The translations under genes and the position numbers were made by a program. 11,840 nucleotides of DNA from Bacteroidales bacterium. GTDB lineage: Bacteria; Bacteroidota; Bacteroidia; Bacteroidales; WCHB1-69. Location: positions 1 through 11,840 of the forward strand of contig JAFZUH010000260.1 of NCBI GenBank assembly GCA_017618435.1, read 5' to 3'. Positions 1 through 9,000 of this stretch are shown here, one piece after another. The stretch's first letter is position 1, and every line of letters starts with the position of its first letter. The notes beneath the pieces were generated by a model that made no database searches, had not been told where the DNA came from, and was given only the letters and a program-made list of their open reading frames with translations.

Positions 1-3000
1 GAGGCCTCCGCCATAACCTGATGCATTGTTATATGAAACGGTTGCTCCCTTTGTAAAGGTTACCGTACCGGCATTGACATATATACCGGCTCCGTTGACG
101 GCTGTGTTCTTGTTGTCAGCACTGCCGCCTATGGTACTTGCTGTGGTATTAAATGTAAGTCCGCCGCCATTGAGATAAACGGCTCCGCCATTGCTTGTAG
201 CCGTATCTTTGGCAAAGGTGGCATTGACCAATGTAGTTGTTCCTGCATTGACATAAATGCCGCCGCCATTGCCTGCCTTGTTGTTAGACAGCGTAAAACC
301 GGAAGCGGGACTTATCGTTTTTGCCGTATAAATACCTCCACCGTTGCCTGTAGCGACATTGTATCCTACCGTTGGATTTTGGGTAAAGGTGATAGTACCT
401 GCCCCAGAACCCAAATAAATACCTCCACCATCGCCTGTAGCTTTATTGTACGAAACAGTCGGTGCTACGGTAAAGGTTACCGCTCCTCCATTAACATACA
501 AACCGCCTCCATTAAGTGCTCTGTTGTCATTGCCCGAACCGCCGATAGTGCTGGCTGCCGTTGCAAAAGTCAGACCGCCTCCTGTTACATAAACACCGCC
601 ACCATTGCCTGTGGCTGTATTTTGTTTTATGGTTGTGCCATTCAATGTGGTGGTGCCTGTCTTGACATACAAACCGCCGCCATTGCTTGTGGCTGTATTG
701 CCCGTTAGGGTTAGTTTTCCATTGGGAATGCTTATTGTTCCGTCTGTATACAAACCGCCGCCATACCCTGCCGTATTGTTTTGAAGGGTTAAAGCACCGG
801 TAAAGCCCAAAGTGCCGGCATAATAATACATACCGCCGCCATTACCTGAGGCTGTATTATTTGAAATTGTCTGTGCCACTTTGAAATTAACCGTACCACC
901 ATAAACATGAAGACCTGCTCCATCGTAGGCTTCGTTGTATTTGATGTCAGGAGCCACATCAAAATTGACAGTACCTCCTGCCACATACAGACCGCCACCT
1001 TCATAGGCTTCGTTTTTATCTGAAGATGATGCTCCCCCAATCGTACTTTTGGTGGTGGAAAAATTAAGCGTACCGCCACCTATATAAATACCGCCACCTG
1101 AATAAACATTCGATGAAGTTTTGATGGTCGTATTTACAACTCCGACCGTGCCGTCATTCACACAAAGACCGCCACCAGAATACGTTCCATGTGAACCGCT
1201 TATGGTACACCCTGTAAGAGTTGCAGTGCCTCCTTCTACATAGACACCGGCACCTGAACCGCTGCCATAATCTCCCGTATGGGTTTCGTAATTACCCGCA
1301 AGTGTAGTTCCGTTTAAGGTCAATGTGGCATCTGATGTTTTATAAATGCCACCGCCTGCACCTCCATTGGTGATATAATTGTTATTGATATTTACAGCAT
1401 TTATAGTAAGTGTACCTGCATTGTGATAGATACCTCCTCCATTGGCAGCCTTGTTGTTGTTGACGGCTATCTTTCCATCAGCGATAGACAATGTTGTATT
1501 TCTATTCCAATAAATACCGCCGCCATTGCCTGTGGCCTCATTGTATGCAACAGTCGGGGCTGCAGTCAAGGTCAAAGTACCTTTATTATAATAGATACCG
1601 CCGCCATCTCCTGAAGCAACATTGTACGAAACGGTCGGGGCAACAGCACATGTTACCGTACCACCCTGAATATACAAACCTGCACCGTCAACAGATCTGT
1701 TGGCATTGCCCGAATTACCTATGGTACTTGCCGTAGTGGCAAAGGTAAGAGTACCGTCATACACATAAATTCCACCGCCCTTGTCTGAACTTTCATTGGC
1801 GGTTACCGTAGTACCCGCAAGCGACAGCGAACCGCCTCTCAGATAGATACCGCCGCCATAGATAACGGAACCGGTATTGGCAGTTATGGTCGCCGCTCCA
1901 AGGGAAAGTGAGCCTGTTTTGGTATAAATACCGCCACCCCGTTGGGCAATATTCTCCTTTATAACGGCTGTATTTGTTATAGACGTTGTTCCTTCGTTCA
2001 AAATACCGCCACCACCTGACGTGGAGGAAGTGCTCGTAGCCGTATTGTTGCGTACCATACCCAAATTGGAAATGGTATCTGCTCCCGTGGCAAAGATACC
2101 GCCGCCATTGGCTGCCGTATTTTTATAAACAGTCATACGCGGATAGGTATTGCTGATACTGGCATCTGATATATATACACCGCCGCCGTTACCTGTAATG
2201 GTATGGTCATGTATTTTCAATGAGTCTGTTGACGTAGTACATTTAACCACAAGTTTGCCGCCTGTAAGGGCCAAACCGCCACCATTAACCGCACTATTGT
2301 TGGCAACATCAACTGTTTTGGCAACATTTACCGTACCGGCGTTTATGGCGATGCCGCCACCAAGGGTTGTCGCTTCATTATAGGTTACATTCGATACAGC
2401 GTTAAAATTCACGGTTCCTCCATCCACATAAATGCCGGCACCGTTTGCCGCTGTATTTTTGGCTGATGAAGAAGCACCGCCAATGGTATTGGTACCTGCA
2501 CTAAATGTTACTGTTCCTGTAGTCCCTTTTTCTTCATTCTTGTAAAGATATATACCGCCACCATTGCCTCCGGTAGCCGTATTGTTCTTAATATCCGAAC
2601 CTCCATCTATATTTATGGTTGAACCTTCGGTAAAAATACCGCCCCCACGGGTAGCCGCCGTATTGTTATTGACGGTGAGCAAACCTTTACAATAAACGGT
2701 TCCGCTCTCATTGTGCCAACCGCCGCCCGTGGTATCGGCCACATTATTGCTGAATGTAGTCGGACCATAGAAATAGACAGTATATGTATGGTGATAAAAA
2801 CCGCCGCCTCTGCCTGCTGTATTATTGTCAATAATTATCGTTGTAGGAACATCCGATGTTCCGAAATTAGTAACTGTAGAAGTAGCACTTGTATAAATAC
2901 CGCCACCATAAATGCTTGCATGGTTGTTTGATATGGTGATAGTTTTATTGGCACCCATGGTAACATCTCCATAACCATAAAAACCACCACCTTTAGCGGC

Positions 3001-6000
3001 AGAATTGCCCGATAGGGTCATATTGCCGTTGCAGGTCATCGGACCTGTTTTATACATACCGCCGCCAAGGGTATCCACCACATTGTCGGATACGACAAGA
3101 TTTCCGTCACAAGTGAATGCATTTGCCCCTGTCCCACTCTTATAAATGCCACCGCCTCTGTCCACGGAAACATTGTTCGATACAGTCAAATTTCCATTGC
3201 ATATAAACGATTTGTTGGTATAAAGACCGCCTCCAAGCGAATCACTTTGATTGTAACTGATTGTACTTGCACTTTGAAGAGTAAGCGTAGATGAATTAAA
3301 AATGCCCCCCCCTCGCTGACCGCATTGATTGTTACTGATTGTACTTACACCTTGAATGGTAACTGCAGACGAATTAAAAATACCTCCGCCATCAATAGTA
3401 CATTGATTATAACTGATTGTACCTGCTCCTTGAATAGTAACTGCAGACGAATTATAAATGCCACCACCGCTACTACCTGACTTGTTTTTGCGTATATGGC
3501 ACGTGCCTTCTATGGTCGTGGTTTTTTCATTGTAGATACCTCCGCCATTGTTTCCCGTATTGTTGGTATCTATAATGGCATTGCCTGTAACCGAAAATGT
3601 TTTAGTATTATAAATACCGCCACCTGTAGTTGCAGCCGTATCATTTGTAGCCGTAAGGTTGCCGTAAACCGTAAAAATACCGATATTGCTAATACCGCCA
3701 CCATAGGAAGTACGTGCCGTATCGAAATTGACATATAAATTTTTAGGGGTTCCGTCCTTACCTACCGTAACAATACTGCCGGCATTGTCCACTTTGATTC
3801 CCCCACCACTTGTAGCGGTATTGTGGTTGATGCTTGCCCCACCTTCGAGAATGACTTGCGAACCTGATGTGGTTGTATAAATGCCGCCACCTGTAGATGC
3901 AGATGTATTATAAGAAATATCGGCACTGTCCTTGCAGGTAAAGACAGCGGCTGCCCCTGTGTTATATACACCGCCACCAGGGTTGGTTCTTGCCGTATTG
4001 TTTTTAATGGTGGTTACACCATTTATTGTCATAGCCACTCCGTTATTATAAATGCCACCGCCATAAGTACCGCTATTATTATTAACAGTAAGGGTACTAC
4101 CATAATTTGCAGGTCCGTTATTATATATACCGCCGCCATAAGTACCATAATTATTATTAACAGTAGCATTATTACTGCAGTTTACCGTTCCGTTGTTATA
4201 CATGCCGCCACCATAGCTGCCATGATTATTATTTACAGTAAGGGTTCCATTGCTGAAATTTGCCGTTCCGTTGTTATATATACCGCCGCCGTTGTTGCCA
4301 CCATAATTATTCACGACTTCCATATTACCTTTGTAGTTGGTCGTATTTGCCAAATTGTATATACCTGCCCCAACATTTCTTGCACCATTGTCGTCAATAG
4401 AACAGGTGCCTTTACAATCAATGGTACCGCCGCTATTGTGAATACCGCCACCATAACTTGTTACGGTGTCGTCTTTGACAGTAATATCTCCCCAACAGGT
4501 TATTGTCGCATCATTACTTATCTGGATACCGCCGCCTGTGGTTGCCTTATTGTTCATAACGACCAAGTTTTTAGCATTGCCAGACGCTCCTACAGTAATG
4601 GTACCCAATGTATCATAAATACCGCCGCCTCTACCATAATATCTATAAGAGGACGTAGTCGTAGTCGTTCTGGTATTATTGTTTGTTACCTCCAAATTGC
4701 CTCCCGTACAATTGATGGTGCCGCCGTAATTGAAAATGCCACCGCCATGACCGGAAGTCGTATTGTGATGTATCTGCACGCTACTTCCCGTAAAATTGAC
4801 AGTACCCAAATTGCAGATACCCGCACCGCCCAATTCAAGACGGGCAGCGGCAGTGGTTTTTGTAGTCGTGTTATTGTTTATTTCCACCGCACCGGCAAAA
4901 GTAAGAGGATTGGCCTCCACATATACACCGCCGCCCATTGTATCGGCCGTATTGTTTTTAATGGTTATCGCATTCGACAAAGTGGTTGCATCGCTGCTGT
5001 TGTTACCTTTATAATAAATACCGCCGCCTCTGTCAGAAGCCGTATTGCCCCAAATCATACCGATATTGCCCAATGTTTTGGCTCCGGAGGCACTTACCTC
5101 GCAATAGATACCGCCACCTTGGAAAGCCGTATTTTTGTTTATCACAATATTCGGTTTGCTGTTGTCGGTTATAGTTCCGTTGGCATAGAACAGACCGCCA
5201 CCGCAACTGCCCTCGCCGTCTTTCTTTACTGTGGTATTGGCTGTCAGTCTCAGACCTGCAGCCGTATCGGTACCTGTTACCGTAAGCGTTCCACCTGTCA
5301 AAGCCATACCGCCACCATAGTTTGCCTGATTGTTGGATACGGTAGTAAGTACAGGCACACTCAATGTACCGCCTGCAACGGTAACACCGCCGCCGTTGCC
5401 GGAGGCTTCATTGTAAGTTATGTTCGGTGCAACGGTAAAATTTACCGTACCGCCTGCCACATACAAACCCGCTCCATTTAGAGCCGTATTCTTATTGGCT
5501 GAACTGCCGCCGATAGTACTTGCCGTAGTGGAGAAAGTCAATGTACCACCATTGACATAGACAGCACCGCCATTTGCGGAAGTGGTATTGGATGTTGCCG
5601 TTATGCCCTTAATTGTAGCGGTACCACTATGTATATATATGCCACCTCCACCCCATTGGTCTGTTGCAATGGAACTATTTCCTTGTACAATTGTTCCGTC
5701 CAATACAATTGATCCGTTCCTCATATAAACACCGCCGCCATAGAGAATTGAATTTGTATTATCGGCAATTGTTGCAGCACCAAGAGAAAGTGAACCTGTT
5801 TTGGTATAAATACCGCCGCCCCGTCTGGCCGTATTCGCTTTTATAACAGCATTACCTGTGATGTCCGTTGTACCAATATTCAAAATACCGCCGCCTCCTG
5901 AAGCACCTGCATCTATCGTAGCCGTATTGTTGCGTACCATTCCCAAATTGGTAATGGTATTTATTCCGGTATTCGCACAGATACCGCCACCGTTAGCAGC

Positions 6001-9000
6001 AGTATTGTTATAAACGGTCATTCTCGGATAGGTATTGTTGATGGTTGCCCCTGCTATATACAAACCGCCTCCGTTGGTGGTCGCTGTATTATTGTATATT
6101 TTCAAAGAGTCGGTTGTTGTTGTATTATTAACAGCAAGCGTACCACCTGTCATTGCCATACCCCCACCGTTGTCAGCGGAATTATTAGAAACATTTACAG
6201 GTTTGGTCGTATTGACCGCCCCTCCTGCGATACAAACGCCCCCTCCATTGCCGACAGTGGCTTCATTATAGGTAATATTTGTAGTAATATTGAAGTTTAC
6301 CGTACCGCCACCGACATACAAACCGGCTCCGTTGGTTGCCGTATTCTTGTTGGCGGAACTGCCGCCTATGGTGCTTGCCGTAGTGGAGAATGTCAATGTT
6401 CCGCCATTGATATAAATAGCACCGCCGTTAGTTGCAGAGTCTAAAGTAAAGGTATTGTTCGTCAATGTTGTTGTGCCGGCATTGACATACAAGCCACCGC
6501 CGTTGCCGGCCGTATTGTGAGACAAGGTCATCGTTGACGGTAATGTTAAATTAGCAGCCGTAAATATACCGCCGCCATTGCCGGAAGCGACATTATATGA
6601 TATGTTCGGAATAACGGTAAAGTTTACCGTACCACCGCCGACATACAGACCCGCTCCGTTGGCAGCCGTATTCTTATTGACAGCATTGCCGCCAATGGTA
6701 CTTGCCGTAGTATTAAAGGTAAGTGTTCCACTTGCCACATAGATGGCACCGCCATTGTTTGTAGCCTCATTATTAATAAAGGTAGCGTTTTTAAGCGTTA
6801 GTGTAGCCCCATCTACATAAAAACCGCCACCGTTTGTTCCGGCTGTGTTGTTTGTTACGATTATCTCCCCACTGTTGTTAAGCGTAAAATTACCCGTGCT
6901 GAACCATGCTCCGCCTCTTGTTGAACAAGAGTTGGAAGACAAAAGAAGCGTACCGCTGCAATTGAGTGTACCTGTAGTTGTATATACCGCCCCGCCGCGG
7001 TTTACCGCAGTGTTGTTTGACATGGTAAGATTGCTGTTGCAGGTGAGCGTACCGCCCGCTATGGTAATGGCTCCGGCATAACCGTTATCAACTCCTCCGT
7101 CTGTATAAGTGGCTCTATTACCCGATATTTCCATATCATCATAACAAGTGATTGTTCCGCTTGTCAGTCTTATACCCGCACTGCCGTAATTGCCTTGGGC
7201 TACATTGTCCAATATTTTTATTTTACCGTAGCAGACAAACGTACCCGTACTGTCCTTCAGAATACCTCCCCCATAGGTTTTGGCAATATTTTCATACACC
7301 AAAAGGTCTGCAGGGTGGTCGGCATCCGCACCTATTTTTATGGTACCGGTAGAGCTTTTGATACCCGCACCATAAGTAACGGAATAGTTTTTCGCTACCG
7401 TTGCCCCGTCATACAAGTTCAAGGTGCCGCTTGAAGCAAAAATACCGCCGCCGACATTGCCGTAGTTGGAAGACACCGATAAGGCAGAGTTGCAGGTAAT
7501 GGTTCCACCTGTTACATAGAGACCGCCGCCGTTGCCGCTTGCCGTATCTCCGGATATGCTCACGGGAGCATCGGCTATAACATTACCGCCGTTTATGGCT
7601 ATACCGCCGCCGTTGGCTGCCTTGTTGTAGAACAGTCCCATTGCCGTATCTATGTTGACGGTACCGCTATTGATATAAATTGCTCCGCCTGCCGTGGTTG
7701 CCGTATTGTAGGAAATATCGGGTGCCGTATTGAAATTGACCGTACCGCCTGCCACATACAGACCGCCACCGTTGACAGCCTCATTCTTGTCATCGTAAGT
7801 GCCGCCTATTGTAGAACTTACATCGTCAAAATCAAGGGTGCCCGCACTGATGTAAATAGCACCGCCGTTGCCGGAACTTTTGCATTTGCGTATCACACAA
7901 TTGTTCATGGTAACGTTGGAGGCTATCTTGAGCATGGCATTGGAAGCCGTATAGGAGCCTTTGGCACCGTCAAAAATCATGTCTGACAGGTTCAAAGTGC
8001 CTGTTGTTACATTTATATATCCTGCCGTTGCACTACGAGTAATGGTACGTTGTATGCCCGGACTGCTGCTTTTTACATTAATAACAATGTTTTTGTCTAT
8101 GGTTGCGGTGGTACCCAAAGTGGCATTTCCACGTACGGTAAGCGTATAGGGTGAGCCGCCTGTTCCCGCCGTATTGCAGGCATTGATAGCCGAAGCAAGG
8201 TCGGTATAGGTTGTTGTTCCGTCTGATATTATACCGGAAGGACTTGCCGCGTATGCTCCCATAGACGAATTTGTCCCACGCGGCATACCGTTAATATCCG
8301 CACTGACACCTACATTCGGGGCTTGCAAGGCTGCAACGCTATAGGAACTTAAGGCTCCATCGGTTGAAATGTTCGCAAAACCCGGGTCAGTGCTGACAGA
8401 ATTGGCATCTGTGGTTACTGTAGTGTTCCATGCCGAAATAGTTGTCTTGGCAGCCCCTGCATATCCGATTGTGTCCTTTCCATAATAATCATTATACGCT
8501 AAAGTAAAATTCTTTATCTTTGCTGCTGTACTACCATAAATAGGCCAGTTTCTTACCGTTCCCGCACCAGTTCCTTGTGTTGCAAATATATTGTTCTTTA
8601 TATTGCCCATAGAAGCAGTTGAATAATTAATATATAAGCCATAATTGAAAGCCGTACTTGCCATATAAATGGTATTGTGGAAGTAATTATTATTGCCATA
8701 ATTATGATAAATGCCATAGGAATTGCCAGCCCCTGACAATTTGCGGATTTCATTGTTTGCCACTAAAGCAGGCGTACTTGTTCCCATAGCAGATGTATTT
8801 GCATAAGAAGAATATATTCCATAAGCCGCTTTAGTGTTTTGAAATAACACTTTATTATACACAACACCACTGTCTATTCTATTATAATTAAAACGTATGG
8901 CATATTGTTCAAGTGCAGCTGATGCAGAAGTAAACACATTGTCTGCAATCCAATCAACACAACTATAGGTAAGATAAACTCCATAATAACGGAATCTATT

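Larger units (their letters stand above)
2491..5385 (-). repeat. Central block of short rungs without STIGG modules (residues about 2104-3068)
   Basis: The flanks of the second helix carry the long STIGG modules, but this 2.9-kb stretch has none. Its rungs are mostly 24-27 residues, with GGGIYN or GGGIFN in place of GGGLYV, and with more Asn and Cys. Two tandem arrays of nearly constant period lie here (3247-3480 and 4040-4340). Interruptions include KKDGEGSCGGGLFY near 5215 and ARLELGGAGI near 4830. Confidence 0.6.
4..7815 (-). repeat. Nine copies of the STIGG module (44-46 residues each)
   Basis: The module reads STIGG, about 5 variable residues, KNTA or a variant, NGAGLYV, GGTVNF, about 5 residues, YNEAS or YNVAS, GNGGG. 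Copies lie at 7684-7815, 6568-6702, 6238-6375, 5386-5520, 2353-2490, 1597-1728, 913-1047, 421-552 and 4-138. Each spans two helix rungs. The constant unit length of 132-138 bp and the preceding strand GTLTFSTTA in most copies suggest that a two- to three-rung block has been duplicated repeatedly. The copies at 6375 and 5520 both read STIGGSSANKNTA and are the most alike. Confidence 0.8.
1..7890 (-). repeat. Second beta-helix: about 90 Pmp-like GGG[IVL]Y/NNTA rungs (residues 1269 to 3898+)
   Basis: I counted about 93 occurrences of the rung motif [NYRSDT]-G-G-[GA]-[IVLM]-[YF] in 2630 residues, so one rung is about 28 residues on average (85 bp). Between motifs a strand such as GTLTFSTT or GTVNF is followed by a turn with NNTA, NNSA or YNEA. 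This is the layout of the chlamydial Pmp repeat, where GGA[ILV] and FxxN alternate, and of other adhesin-type helices. At the DNA level the plus strand shows the recurring string ATACCGCCGCCATT and close variants. The array continues past the window edge: the last complete motif is YGGG at 4-15. A helix of this many rungs would be a very long rod. Confidence 0.85.

Noticed and set aside
379..708. Open plus-strand frame of 109 codons, and similar ones at 1423-1614, 3496-3738, 9064-9420 and 11182-11520
   Set aside because: All are shadows of the minus-strand gene; their products follow the antisense of its motifs and have no start signal or family resemblance.
789..1079. Open minus-strand frame of 96 codons, and similar ones at 2613-2831, 3762-3977 and 11412-11615
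   Set aside because: They lie in another frame of the same strand as the giant gene and are fully inside it. The giant frame has a signal peptide and regular domains; these do not.
4222..5481. Open plus-strand frame of 419 codons
   Set aside because: It is exactly antisense, codon on codon, to the real gene. It stays open because the complementary codons for stops (TTA, CTA, TCA) are rare in Gly/Asn/Thr-rich rungs. Its product is a string of repeated ITAA-like words with no known fold.
2491..7890. Regular repeats that might suggest a CRISPR array
   Set aside because: The period is 75-138 bp, units are diverged, and they are always whole codons in an open frame. There is no constant short repeat with unique spacers.
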